From Cyclaneusma minus (Eukaryota > Ascomycota > Leotiomycetes > Marthamycetales > Marthamycetaceae): a DNA stretch of 64,000 nt. Shown here one piece after another: positions 43,740-57,500 of the stretch. The stretch covers positions 372,001-436,000 of the forward strand of contig JAKZHN010000017.1 in NCBI GenBank assembly GCA_037179335.1, in the 5' to 3' direction. The notes beneath the pieces are model-generated. The model was given only the letters and a program-made list of their open reading frames with translations. It was not told where the DNA came from and searched no databases. The position numbers were made by a program, and so were the translations under genes. How positions within the stretch are numbered: position 1 is the stretch's first letter; each line of letters starts with the position of its first letter.

Positions 43740-46440
43740 ACACGGGGCCGAGGAGGGCGCCCTGCGGGCACCCTATAAGGCATATGCGCTAAAAGTGCGC
43801 AAAAGAAAAGCGTTGCTTATTAAAAAAGCTAAGCAAGGCTTTTAATATATAATATTTAAGCGCTGCTAGTTTTATTTAAAAAAAGAATAGCTATTTTTTA
43901 TAATTAAAAAATATATATAATATATTTTATTTATTATTTTATTTTTAATTATTATAATAAAATAGCCGCTTTTATTTTAAAAAGAAATAATTTAGCAAGA
44001 TAATAGTTATTTAATTTATTAGCTGTAAATTGAATAATAATTTTATTTATAAATCTTTTATTAAAAGCCCTAAAAACCAATTTTGAGTAATTTTAAAAAA
44101 GCTTAATATTAGTAATAATACTAATAAATTTTATAAGCTAAATAAAAAAAATTGCATTTAATAAAAATAATAAATATATTATTAATATTAATAATTAAGG
44201 CGCCTTAATTAAGAATATAAATATATTGCGTAAAAGCAAAATTAATTAAGTTTTCGCTTTTATTTCTAGCTTAATTTAAAGCCAAGAAAATTTAAATTTT
44301 AATAATTTTGCAATTATTTGATAAATTACTTAAAAATTTAAAGCCAAAAGAAAAATTGCAAAATTGCAAGCCGAAATTGCAATTTTTATTTATAAATATA
44401 GCCTATTTAGCTTAAATTCCAATAATAAATAATTAAATATTAAAATATTTTATATATTTAAAAAACATTATATATTAAATATTGAATTGAATTATATATA
44501 TAATATATATAAATATTATAAATAATTTAATTGCCTATAAAATTATTTTAATATATATATATTTAAAAATATTTATTGATATTTATTGTATTTTAATTAT
44601 ATTTAAAAATTATATATATATTATATAATAATGTTATTAAAAAAAATAAAAAAAAATAAAAAATATTAAATATTAAATATTAAATATAATAAATGCAAAG
44701 CAATAACATATATTATATATATTAAATCAATTTGCTATAAAAGCTTAAAAAAGTAAAATAATTATAAAAAGTCTATTATAAAATAGAAATTTTATTTCTT
44801 TATATACAAAATATGTTTTTTAAATTTTTTAATAATTAATTTATTTTTAAATTTTATAATAATATTAAAGAAAATTTAACTTTTTAATAAAGCAATTAAT
44901 TATAAATTAATATATAATATATATTTAATATAGCCAGAAATATTAAATATAAAAATAAGCCTAATTTCTAATTTCAAATTAAAAATATATTTAATATAAA
45001 TCTTTTAAAAAAGCAATATAGTAATTATAATAAATTATAATCTTTATATAATGTTTTAAAAAATAATATAATAATTCAATATTAGTTTAATTGCAAAAGC
45101 CAAAAAATAGCTATTATTAATATAAAGGCTAATAGCGTGATTAAAATTAATATTGGCTTTTTTTATATTTTAATTATAATTTTAATAATTATAGTTTAAT
45201 TAATTATATTTATAAAAAATATATATATTAAGATTGCCAAAAGTTTAAACATAAAGCCTGCAAATATAAATAGCCCGGTAATAAAGCGTATATTTTAAAT
45301 AATAATAATTTTAGCGGCTATAAAAAAACGCCAATTATATAAAAATAATTTTAATTATAGCCAAAATTACAATAGTTATAATTTAAATAAATATAATTAA
45401 AGCTTTTTTATAAAGGTTATAAATAAAACTTTTAATTTTATAAATTATAAATATAAATATAATAATTAAAAAAAAGGTTGCTAATAATTGCCTAATTTAA
45501 TAAATCTTTTTATAGGATAAAAGCATATAATAATTAATTGCTTAATTGCAAACAGTATTTGGAATATAATTTTTATTTTTGCTTTTATTAATAATAAATT
45601 AAATAATAAATTTATATTATTAATATTTGCAAAAGAATAGAAATAATATAATATATATGTAATATTTATAAATTTGCTTTTTTAATAAAATAAAATAGAA
45701 ATCCAATAATATTATAAATTTTTTATTGAAATCTTTAATAATAAAACTAATATAAAAAACCAAAGCATTAAAGTATATAAAATATTTGTATATTTATATA
45801 ATTTGCTTTTAAATATATTTTAGCTTAAATAAGCAAGTAATGAATATTATAATTAGGCTTTAATTAGCCTCATTTATAAATACCAAATTAAATATAAAAT
45901 TATTGCTTAAAATAAGCTGGATAAATTAAAAAAGCTAAATGCAATAACTTATATTTTAAATATAATAAATATATATATAAAATATATAAAATATATAAAA
46001 TATATAAAATATATAAAATATATAAAATATATAAAATATATAAAATATATAAAATATATAAAATATATAAAATATATAAAATATATAAAATATATAAAAT
46101 ATCTAAAACATATAAAACATATAAAACATATAAAACATATAAAACATATAAAACATATAAAACATATAAAATATATAAAATATATAAAATATATAAAATA
46201 TATAAAATATAATAATATTATATTATTTATAATTAATTTATTTAGTAATAATATAAATAATAATAAAAAAGCTTATTTAAATAGCTTTTAAAAGCGTAAA
46301 AAGCTTTTTAATATATTAAAAATATATTTATAAGCAAGCTAATATTATAATATTTTGATTTTATAAAACATTTGCAAATTTTATAAAATACTTTTAAATT
46401 TATGAGATTAAAAATTTATATAATTTAATATAATATTTAA
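43740..46440 (+). mobile_element. Second Ty3/gypsy copy, head-to-tail with the first
   Basis: Begins CACACGGGGCCGAGGAGGGC directly after the end of the copy at 40009 and runs parallel to it: 44390-44720 matches about 40780-41110, 45240-45330 (gag knuckle remnant) matches about 41610-41700, and 46225-46430 matches about 43510-43735. The RT part is missing and replaced by an AT satellite (45965-46212). The arrangement is LTR-internal-LTR-internal. Confidence 0.7.
45965..46212. repeat. 10-bp satellite (AAAATATATA)n with a 9-bp variant block
   Basis: About 25 units of TATAAAATA. In the middle (about 46105-46170) the units change to ACATATAAA. It lies inside the second gypsy copy in place of the reverse transcriptase region. 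Confidence 0.85.
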
Positions 46441-46559
46441 TAGCCTTTTAATTTTATAAATTAATTAATGCAAAGTTAATATATTAAATACATAATATTA
46501 AATTGCTTGCAATTATAATTCTTTTTAATGTTAAAAAATAATATATTATTTATTTATTA

Positions 46560-48495
46560 ATTTTAATTATTATTTAGCTATTAAGGCCATGCAATGGTAA
46601 TGAAGGTAATAAATTAAGCAGGGGTAAAAACCTTAGAAGGCCAGGTTTTTCCAAAAGAAATTAGGATTTTTTTAGGCGAAAACTATTTTAATTTTTTATT
46701 ATTAATAGCGATGAGAGTTTTTAATTGTAAATAAATTGCAGGCCTATAAAGCTCTGGTGGTGCTATATTTTTAAATCTTGCTATTGCCAATGCCATAATT
46801 ATTAATTTAGAGGTCTATTAAAAAAAATACAGGCTTTTATACCTATACCACTTTTCCAAGCCAGTTTCTTTTACCCGGCTAAATCCCTTTCTGGTCCCAA
46901 TCAAAGCCCAGCTTTTTCTGTTCTTTATTTTTTATTTTTTATATTTTAATCCGGTTTTTAATATAATTTTTGAAATTACCAGCTGGTTTTTAACTACCAG
47001 TATAAACCCTAAAGCCCTTATTTAAATAGAGTGCTAAAAAAAATACTATTAGGCCTAGGCTAAATTAAATTTACCGCCTTTTATAAGCTTTAAATTATTA
47101 TTGGCTGGTATTTAAAAAGCTATTAGCTAAAGCCCTTTTATTTAAATAAAATAAAACAGCTATTAATAAGTTTTAATTATTTTTATTTTTATAATGGGCT
47201 AATTTATTTAAAAACCAGGTATTATATATAAATAGCAAATTTGGCCTTATATCCTTTTTTAAAATAAAATAGCAACTTTTGAAAATCGAGTTTTAAAGCC
47301 CTATCATTTATAGCCCGGCCTAGCCCTTTTTTCCGGCTTTAGGCATTTTTTGGCCCTTTTTTTAATTTTAGGGGCTTTAAATTAATGTGCTATTTTAAAA
47401 TTTATTATTTTAATTATAGCCCTGTTTTTATTATTTAGCAGTTTTTTAAAATATAAAAAATTATAACCAAATCCAGCCAGTAATTATTTAAAAATGGATT
47501 AAATATTTAATATATTGGGGTAAATTGGAGATTTTTGGCTTATTATTATTGCAAGCTTTTTAATAGGGCGGCAGTATTGGTTTATTATACCAGTGCCGTA
47601 AATAAGGTCCACCGGATTAAGGCTGGAGCCCAATTAATTATTTTTTAAATATAGGGCCGCTATAAGCAAGGGTGGTATATATATATAAAGCTGGCCGTTT
47701 GCTAAGGCTAGCAAAAAAATATATATTATAATATAGGGCTATAAAAGGGGGTTATTTGGCTTGGTATATATTAATTATTAATTATAAGCCGGTTTTTAAT
47801 GGCTATATATTAGCTATAAGGCAAAGCCGGCTATAAAAGGGTATTTAAATAAAAAAAATGCCGGCTATATAATAAAAGCCAATTGGGCTTTTAAAAAAAA
47901 GAAAATCGATTTTTTTTTTGCTAAAATGGTTTTTAACTTGGCGGTTTAAAGCCCTAGCTTTTAGCAAAAAATTGGTATATTACTGGTATTTACCGGCAAC
48001 GGCAAAAAAGTATATAGCAAAAAAATGGTAAATTATTGGAAATTGTATAGCTTTTGGCTGGCTTTTGGCTAGCTAGTATATATATTATAAAAATAATTTT
48101 TGCTGGTAAAAATGCTAATTGCCAATATTATAAATGCTAATTAAATAATTAAAAACCTTTTAAATTTAAAAATTTTAATTTAAAAAAAAAGGCTGGCGGC
48201 GGCGACAACGGTTAAAAAAGGCTAAAAAACCATTAAAGATTATTTAAAAAGGTATTTTTAATAGCTGTAATAGTTATTGCCTTGGTTGCAGCCCTAAGGC
48301 TGCTTAAAAGGCGTGCTAGCAATATTCTAATTGGGGACTATTAAAACCCTTCCTTTCGGGGCCGCCACCATTACCATTATGGGTTCGGAGACCTTTTAAA
48401 GGGTGGTAACGGATTTTTAAAATTAAAGAGAATTAATTAAAAAGAGTTTTAATGGGGTTGCTTTTAAAAACGCGATTTACCGTGGTATATATAAT
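46560..48495 (-). mobile_element. Unclassified coding-like transposon remnant
   Basis: Richer in G+C than its surroundings. On the minus strand several stretches read as protein interrupted only by TAA/TAG at likely Gln positions, for example NLLFIYNTWFLNKLAHYK (about 47200) and IARFKNIAPPELYRP (about 46760). I do not recognise the family. Its minus-strand 5' leader (TAAATCGCGTTTTTAAAAGC at about 48457-48480) is shared with the two LINE copies at 51385 and 54505, so it may be a related LINE or may have captured that leader. Confidence 0.45.
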
Positions 48496-48652
48496 TAAAA
48501 AAAAATATATTTAAAAAAATATATTTAAAAAAATATATTTAAAAAAATATATTTAAAAAAATATATTTAAAAAAATATATTTAAAATAATATATTTAAAA
48601 TAATATATTTAAAATAATATATTTAAAATAATATATTTAAAATAATATATTA
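48495..48652. repeat. 14-bp tandem repeat (AAAAAAATATATTT)n
   Basis: About six units of AAAAAAATATATTT followed by about five of the variant AAAATAATATATTT, abutting the unclassified remnant. Confidence 0.85.
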
Positions 48653-49899
48653 TAAAATTTAAATATTTTTAAATTATAATAATTTGCGCTATTCTATAAA
48701 TATAAAAACATTTAATAAATATTAAGCAAAATAAGCTATAAAATTAAAATCTTATAATTTCGATATTAAATATATTGCAAAAATTAAAAGTTTCGCTATT
48801 TTTTTCATAAATTAAATTATAAAAAAGAAATAAAAAATATTTAAGCAAAAATATATATATCTTTTATTTATATTATAATAAAAGCTTTATTATTTATTTA
48901 ATTATATATTAAATATATAATTTTTAAAAAATATAATTACCTTTATAAATATAGCAATTATATTTTAATTAAAATTATTAAATTGGAAAATTAATATTAT
49001 ATATTTTATTTATATAATATAAATATAAATTTTTACGCAAAAAGCTATATTTTATTTAAATTATAAAGATTTAAAAGCCGAAATAATGAAAATAAGCTTT
49101 ACGATTATTTTTAAAGCTTAAAAAATAATAAATATATAATAAATATATAAAATTAATTTATATTATATAAAAAGAAATAATAGCAATTTAAAAATAATAT
49201 ATTATATAGAAAAAATTATATATCTTTATAGCAAGTATATTATATAATAAACTTTTATATATTTATTATAATAGTAAATTAATAGGCCATTTTAAAATAA
49301 AATAGATTTTAATTTTAATTAATTGTAAATATTATTAATTAAATATAAAACCAAAAATATAAAATTGTATATATAATTGCTATATTTGCCAATAAAATGA
49401 AATTTGCTAATATATATTTTATAATTAATCATAATCTCTATTTTTAATTAATAAATTATAAATATATTTATTACAAAATTTTATTATAAGCTTATTAAAA
49501 TTATAATATATAAATAAAATATATAATATATAAATAAAATATATAATATTATTTTAATAATAATAAATTATTATATTAAAGCTGTATAATTTATATGCAT
49601 AATTAAAAAATATTAATATGCAATTGTTAATAAAATTATTATATCTAATTATAGCTTTGTATTTATTAGCGTATTACAAAAAGCCTTTTGCTATAAATTC
49701 CATATAATATACAATTATAGCATTATATTTTATTTTTAAATAAATAAGCAAATAAAGCAAATAAATTACATTTTCAAAATTTATATATAATATTACTATA
49801 ATAATAAAAAAATAAATTAGGCAATTTAATTAATTATAATAAAATTCGCCTATAATAATGGATTCTTTTTTAATAATATATAAATATTATTTGCAAATT
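48653..49899. other. AT-rich DNA, no feature recognised
   Basis: About 1.25 kb of very AT-rich sequence with short internal repeats (ATATAAATAAAATATATAAT near 49505-49545). No readable protein remnant found by eye. Confidence 0.4.
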
Positions 49900-51385
49900 G
49901 ATATTAAATCTAGCTTTGCCGGAAATATTGGACATTTTTTAGCTATTTGCTAGTTTTTCTCCAATTGCATTTTATAATATAGGATTATCTAAATATTATA
50001 ATTTAAAAACGGCTTTAAATTAACGCGGCCTATTTAATGCTTTAAATTTTGCGGCGTTTTTAGCACATTTTATAAGCGGGCATTTATTATTTTATGCTTT
50101 ATAAAGGCTGTTATAATTTATATATTTATATATTATAGCCTTATATAGCTTAATAATATAAAACTTTTTATATTTGGCGCAAATTTTTTAAAAGCTTTTA
50201 TATACCTTAGTAATATAATTAAATTTATAATATTAAAAATGTTATATAATTTTATTAAATGCATTAAAAACTTAAATTTATAATACTTTGCCTATAATAT
50301 TAATGCTATTTCTTAATAAGAAATTTGCTAGTATTTTAATATTAATTTTTAAAATTAAAAAGCCTTTTGCCTTGCCCGATTTTAATTCTTTTTTAATTTA
50401 TATCGCCTAAATAATTTCTAAATTCGGGGTCTATAATTTATTATTATTAATTATTTAACATATAAATATAATATTAAATTAATTACATATAATGCTTTTT
50501 CAAATATTAAATATTATAATTGGATATTTTTAATAAATAATAAAGCCGTCGGAAAATAGCTTAATTAGCCATTTTTTAAATTTATGCAAAAAAATTATTT
50601 TAGCCTCGAAAAATAAAAAAAATCGATATTGCTATTTCGCAAAATTTTAATTCCTATTATAAATATCCCCGAATATTTGCTATTAAGTTTTCGGACAATA
50701 TTTCCCCTTAAATAAATTTAAAAAAAATGCTATTTCTTTTATTAGTATTTTAATAATAATATTTTAAATGCGCTTTTTAAAGGCCAAATTGCGCTTATTT
50801 AATTTCTTATGTTTTATAAGAAATCTTTTTTAGGGCCTAATTAAAATCCCTTTAATTATTGGCTAAATATTTATAGCAATAATAATGGCGTATAAATATT
50901 GCGGCGCTTTAATTATTTTAATAATGCAATTAATTAAATTTTTAATATAATTTATTTTAAATTTTAATATATTTAAGAATGCGCCGGATATTAAACAGCC
51001 AATAATTGATTTTTTTTATTATAGCGGCCAATTTTATTATTAAAATAAAAAAATTATTAAACCGCTTTTTAAAACCTCCGGGCCCGCTATTGGCTAAATC
51101 CGCCTATTTACCGGTATTATTATATTTTATATAAATTTTTTAGTTTTTTTAATAATTATTACTTGAGCTTATATTGTTAGGGCCATATTAATTTTATTTT
51201 AGCGCTATTTTAATATTAATTTAATAATACCCTTATTTTTATACTTTTGCAATAGCGATATTATTTTGCCCTAAAATAAGCTGGCATTTTATTGATTTAT
51301 TAAACCAAGAACGGAAAATCGATTAATATAGGTTTTAATAATATTGCTTTTAAAAACGAGATTTATTTTAGTATATATAAATGTA
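49900..51385 (-). mobile_element. Tad1-type LINE, copy A (5' leader and ORF1 only)
   Basis: The reverse complement of this segment matches 54505-56000 closely. The leader TAAATCTCGTTTTTAAAAGC is at its 5' end (51385). The ORF1 block reading PGFKNYLSNIN-like appears, and a GGGCAAGGCAAAAGGCTTTT stretch is identical at 50375 (complement) and 55508. Homology fades near 49900, just after the zinc-knuckle/tail region of ORF1. ORF2 is absent. Confidence 0.65.
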
Positions 51386-51399
51386 AAATATTATTAAAA

Positions 51400-54300
51400 A
51401 AAGAATTAAAATTGTAATTTATTTCTATTTTAATTAAATATATATGAAAAAATCGGAAAATAAATTTATTAAATAATATTAAATATTAATTGCTATATAT
51501 ATTAAAATATAAATTGCGAAAATAATTTTAATTAAAGCTATTATTGCAATTATAATATTTTTTAAAAATATAATATTATAACAATTTAAAGCCTCGTTTG
51601 TATTAATAAGTTAAAGCTTAATTAGCAAATTATTATATATATTTATTATTGAGAAAAAGGGCGTTTAATTTGGTATAACCTGATATAGAATACTGGTTAT
51701 AGGGGTGAAATAAAACATTGTATTAATTGCTTAAGGTTTTAAATTAAAGGTATTTTTGATATTAAAAATATTTAATATGGAAAATGCTATATAACTATTT
51801 TTATAATAGCTATTATACTTATTTTTTAATACTTTCTTATAAAGGCTATTTTATAAATTTATATAAATATTTTTTATATTTTTTATAAATGCCTTAAATT
51901 TAATTTTTTATAATTTTTTGGTTAATTTATTAATTACCATTTTATTTATTAATATATATTTAATAATAAGCTGTTTATTTTTTTCAAATTTCTAATAAAA
52001 TAATAAAAAACGTTTATATACTTTATGTTTTTTTAAACTTTGGGATTTTCAATTAGGTATAAAAATCCAATATTATTTTGAAATATACGGACGCTATTTG
52101 GATTTTATTTAATATGCTATAAATAGCCAAAATTTTGAAAGATTTGGGCTAATTATTAATTTTGCTTAGAATAAAATAAAAGAATTATATATTTAAATTT
52201 GGTAAACAAAATGGTTACGGATTTTTATTTTTTATTAATTTATAAAATTAATTTGCTATAAAATATAGCCATATTTTTAAAAATGCTAATCCGATTAATT
52301 TTATTGCTGGCCCAATTAAAATTAAAATAAATAATAATTTTCGTTTTTTTAGGTTTATATCGTATTTTATAACTTATAATAGGATTAAAATATTTTATTA
52401 GGTTTTTAAATGCTTTGCTATAGTGCTTTAATAGATTAGCTATATATTAAGCTAATTATTTTAAGGCAAAGGCTATATTTGGTTTAATAAGCATTATAGC
52501 AAATATAAGGCTATTTATTATTTTTTGATATTTTTTAATATTAAATTAAATATTATTAAAAAAGGAAAATTAAAGGGCATTATAGTCGGCTATAGGGATT
52601 TTTTTAAAATAGTCTATAATATTGGTAATTTCGAATTGGTTTAATATAATTTTAAAATATTGCTTTTAATTAATATAAAGGGCCTTAATTTTCCGGTTTT
52701 TTATTATTTTTATACCAAGGATTTTAAATTGTTTTTAAATTTTTTTGGTATTAAAGCAATTAAAAAGCTTAAAATAAAATTAAAAAAGTTGGACTTTATT
52801 TTTATAGGCTATAATAACGTTATTAATATATATTAAAAGCTTAATTTTATATTTAGGATATAAGTAAATATATAAATCGGCCAAGCTTTAAATAAAGCCC
52901 TATTTTTAAGCTTAGACTTTATTAAAAACTTTTAATTTTTTATAATTTACTTTAATTTGTAAAGATTTTTTAAAATTTAAAAAACCTTTTTTTCCGGGAT
53001 AATAATGCTTTTGGAAAAATTTAGAAAAATTTTAAATAGTTTTTTGGCTTTTATAAAAGCATTTTTAATATTAAATTATTAGTATTTAAAATTTTCTTGG
53101 GCAATAAAAAATAAAAATAATTAAAACAAAATCATTTAAATGGTGAAAACAAATATTTTGGTGTAATTCTTGCTAAATATTTAATTAAATTTATAAGCAA
53201 TAAATTTAGCTTTAAATTATTTAATTTTGCCGTTAATAATTATTTTAATTATATAGATTTATTTTATAAAAATTAGATTTGCTGTAGGTAAATATTTAAT
53301 TATTTACTATTTTCCTTTTTTTTAGCTATAATTGCTTTTTAGCATTAGCTATAAATTGGGTTATTTATAGCGTTTTATATATACTTGCAGGATTTTAATA
53401 TTATAAATCTTTATTGCCGGAAAATACTTTTTTATCAAAAAGCTAATTAGCTTTTTTAAATTTTTATTATTATAATTAATTTGCGCTAATATAGCTATAA
53501 TAATGCGGTAAAGCCTTTTTTTTTTGCTTTTTTGCTTTTTGCGCTTTAAATTTTTATTTATTTAAGCCGATATTATTATTTTTATATTGGCGTTTAATAG
53601 CTTTTATAAAATAAAAACAACCGTTTGGCAAAAAGCTTAATTAAAAAAAATTATTAATTTTCGCGGTAGATAAATTAAATATATTATTATTATTAATTTT
53701 AATATAATTATCGGTTGAAATAAATACTGGGATTTTTATTTTTGAAATGGCTTTTATATATGGTTTTTTATTTTTTCTATTTGGCTTTTTCCTTTTTAAA
53801 AAGAAAAAAAAAGCTGCTAATTTGTTTTAAAAACATTAATTTGGAAACGTTTAAATTGGCGGCTGGAGTCTTTTTTAAAAATTGGTATATTTTGCATTAT
53901 ACAGAATATGCTATATTATAAATTATGCTATAGCGCTTTTAATATATTATAATTAAACTTTTATATTATACCGATTAATTTTTTTTAAATTGGCTTTTTT
54001 TTAAAAAAAAACTTTTACTAATTTTAAAAATTTATATTATATTATGCTTAATAATTTATATTATATTATATTAATTGATATAGAGGTAAAAGGCAATATA
54101 GTTTTTTTTTGCAAATGGGTCGGTGGGAACATAATTGGTATTATTAGCGTTTTTAATAAAATGCTTTTTAATGGTTTTGAAATTTGCAAAACAACTAATG
54201 GGGTTTTGGTCCGGATGGTTATTTAATATGCCTTATTTTTTGAAAATATTATAAATTTGCAAACTAATAATTGTTTTAGACGTTAATTTTATCATTTGCA

Positions 54301-54500
54301 AATGGCTGGTCCAAAGAATTTTATTATATTTTAAAAAATAAATTTTAAATTGCTTAATTATGGCTTTAAAATAATTTATAGAAACATAAATATTTTTGAT
54401 ATTAATTAATTTATTTAATGGTGCTTTTTTAAAAGATGTTTTAAATTAATATAAATATAATATTTAATTTTAAATATTTTAATCTAATTAATCATTTATA
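51400..54500 (-). mobile_element. RIP-degraded Ty1/copia pol remnant
   Basis: Read on the minus strand, RT and RNase H blocks are visible through stops. LIYINNVIIAYKNKVQLF is the YVDD box changed to YINN (52819-52830). It is followed by ILGIKIIKNRKIKALYIN, then IKPNIAFALK (family TRPDIAFA, about 52465-52490) and WASNKINRISIFKNMAIFY (family DADWASDR-KS-SG). This order (RT, then LGI block, then RNase H) is diagnostic for Ty1/copia. Integrase, toward 54000, could not be read with confidence, and LTRs were not identified. The remnant lies exactly between the two opposed LINE copies. Inactive. Confidence 0.75.
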
Positions 54501-54504
54501 TATA

Positions 54505-57500
54505 TTAGAATAAATCTCGTTTTTAAAAGCAATACCACTAAGACCCATATTAATTGATTCTCCGTTTTTAATTTAATAGACCGGCAAGGTGCCAGCTTGT
54601 TTTAGGGCAAAATGGCGTTGCCGTTGCGAAAAAATAAGAATAAGGGCATTACCAAATTAATACCGGAATAGTGCCAGGATAAAATTAGCGCGGCCTTAAA
54701 AGCGCGAATTTAGGCAATAATTATTAAAAACATTAAAAACTTTTATATAAAGCATAGCAATACCGGTAAATAGGCAAATTTAGCCAATAACGGGCCCGGA
54801 GTTTTTAAAAAGCGGTTTAATAAATTTTTTACCCTGGCAATAAAATTGGCCGCCTTAATAAAAGGGATAATTACCGGCTATTTAATATCCGGCGTATTTT
54901 TAAATGCATTAAAATTTAAAATAAATTGCATTTAAAAATTAATTAATTATATTATTAAAATAATTAAAACGCTATAACGCTTATATACCGCCATTACTAT
55001 TATAAATATTTAATTAATATTTGAAAAAACCGTAATTAAGCCCCAGAAATATATATTTTTCCCCTATTAAAAATAAAAAATTAAATAAGCGCAATTTGGC
55101 CTTTAAAAAGCGCATTTAAAATATTACTATTAAAATGCCAATAAAAAAATTGGTAAAGGGATTTTTAATTTATTAAAGGGGGAATATTGCCCAAAGAATT
55201 AATAGCAAATATTTGGATATATTTAGAATGGGAATTAAAGCTTTATAAAATAGCGATATTAAAATTTAAATTATTCTTTTTAAGCCCAAAATAAAAATTT
55301 TGCGCAAATTTGAAAAATGGCTGGCTAAGCTATTTTTCGGCGGCTTTATAATTTATTAAAAACACCCAATTATAATATATAATATTTAAAAAAGCATTAT
55401 ACCCAATTGGTTTAATACTATATTTATATATTAAATAGCTAATAATAATAAATTATAAGCCCCGAATTTAAAAATTATTTAAGCAATATAAATTAGGAAA
55501 GTTTTAAAATTGGGCAAGGCAAAAGGCTTTTTAATTTTAAAAATTGGTATTAAAGCGCTAGCAAATTGCTTATTAAAAAACGGCATTGATATTATAGACA
55601 AAATGCTATAAACAGAGCTATTTAATACGTTTAATAAAATTATATAATGCTTTTGGTGCTATAAATTTAACCATATTATTAAGGCGTGTAAAAGCCCTTA
55701 AAAGATTTGCGCCAAACATAATGGATTTTATATTATTAAGCCGTGCAAAATGATAATATATAAATGTATAAATTACAAAGGCCTTTATAAAATATAAAAT
55801 AGCAAATGACCGTTTATAAAACGCATTAAAAATGCTATAAAATTTAAAGAATTAAATAAACCGCGCCGGTTTAAAACCCCTTTTAGGCTATAATACTTAA
55901 ATAATTCCGTATTATAAAACGCAATTTAAAAAAGGCCAGCAAACAGCTAAAAAGGTTTTAGCGCCTTTGGCAAAGCTAGATTTTTGCGCAATATTTCCCC
56001 AAAAAAATGAGTTCCGATTAATTCCCAAACAATTACCAATTTCCGCCAGAATCCAAAACCAGCAAATCCCAACCTAGTTTCGCTAAAATCCGGCCTTTGC
56101 AAGCCAGCAATTATTTGGTTATAAATTTAAAAAAGCTTTAATTTTAGCCTTTTAATTTTAATAGAATTTAAAAAGGCCGCGTTAAAGGGTTATTTAACCG
56201 CCCAGAAACTTTTACCCCAAAACCAAAATAAATAAATTTAAAAAAGCTAAAACCAAAACAACGCTAAAAAATAAATAATAGGGGAATATTTATTTAGAAA
56301 TTAATTTTATATTAGGAGAGCTTTTAGGCATTAATTGGAATTTAAAAAAAAAGCTAAGCAATAGCTGAGCAATTAGGCAGCTTATTAATAAAATGCGGCT
56401 ATTTAGCGCTAGCCCGGCCTAATAAAATGGCGAAAATCTAAATATTGGCTTATATTTATAATGCTGCAATATTTTAAAATTTTATAATACAATATTTAAA
56501 AAAGCCCAAGAATTATTTAGGCATTATTTAAGCAATTAAAATTATAAAACTTTAATTTAATTTTAATATCAAAGCCTTAAATAATTAATTAATTAAATAA
56601 CCAGCAATTTTATTGCCCCCTATAAAAAGGTTTTAAAATTATTTATTAAAAAATTGGTTTACAAAAGCAATTTTAAAGGGTTGCCGTTTATATTAATAAA
56701 AGGCTATATTTAAATAGCTATCAAAAAAAAGTTGGCTATAGTTTTAGCAATAAATTTAAAAATCCAAATAAAAAATAAAAACTATAATTTTTAAATATAT
56801 AATATATATAATTTAAAACCGGTATTATATTTAGCAATAAATAGCCTATTTAGTTTTTTAATATTGGCCCAATATATTTACAATTTCCCGCCAAATAATT
56901 TTTTTTTATTAAAAGTTTTAACTTATATAGCCCGAAATAAAATGCGGCAAAAAGTTTCCAAATTTATACTATATTAAAAAGACTTATTAATTTGGCTATT
57001 TAAGCCAAAATTTGAATTATTACCCTTTAAAAACCTTATTATATAAAGCGCGCTTTAAAAATAAAGCAATACCATTAATTTTGCATTTATATTTAAAGCC
57101 ATTATTTAAAAAATTGTTTTAATAGAAATCCGGGCAAATTTTAACCAAGCTAAAAACCACCATTTAATAGCTATTATTTTGGCTTTATATAAAATATTGT
57201 ATTTTCCGCTAATAAAAAAAATAAAAAAGGCCAATTAAAATCTAATTTATAATTATATAGCAATTGCTAAGGTTTTTTGCTTAATACCAATCCCGCATTA
57301 TAAATTAATAAAAAAGCATTATTTGCGGAAATCTTTTAGGCAATTTTTTAAATAATAAAAGCCAGTATTTTTATAATTTGGCTATTTAAATGGTTTAAAA
57401 TTTAATAAACGTCAAAATGTTTTTAGGCTATTTAAAAGGCTAAATATTTTTTTTTTAAAAAAAAAGCTTAAAAAACAAAATTATATAAAAAGAAAATTAT

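Noticed and set aside
45965..46212. CRISPR-like array
   Set aside because: The repeat is a contiguous 9-10 bp satellite without spacers, in a eukaryotic genome.
43740..46440. Helitron as the explanation of the tandem GC-ended units
   Set aside because: A head-to-tail array and a TC-type start suggested it, but the readable RT with a YFDD-type box in the first copy and a TGTCACA-like end identify a Ty3/gypsy LTR element.
52680..53000. Copia pol read on the plus strand
   Set aside because: A weak plus-strand reading (FIGYNNVINIY) first suggested copia in that direction, but the minus strand gives RT, LGI and RNase H blocks in the correct order, so the element is on the minus strand.
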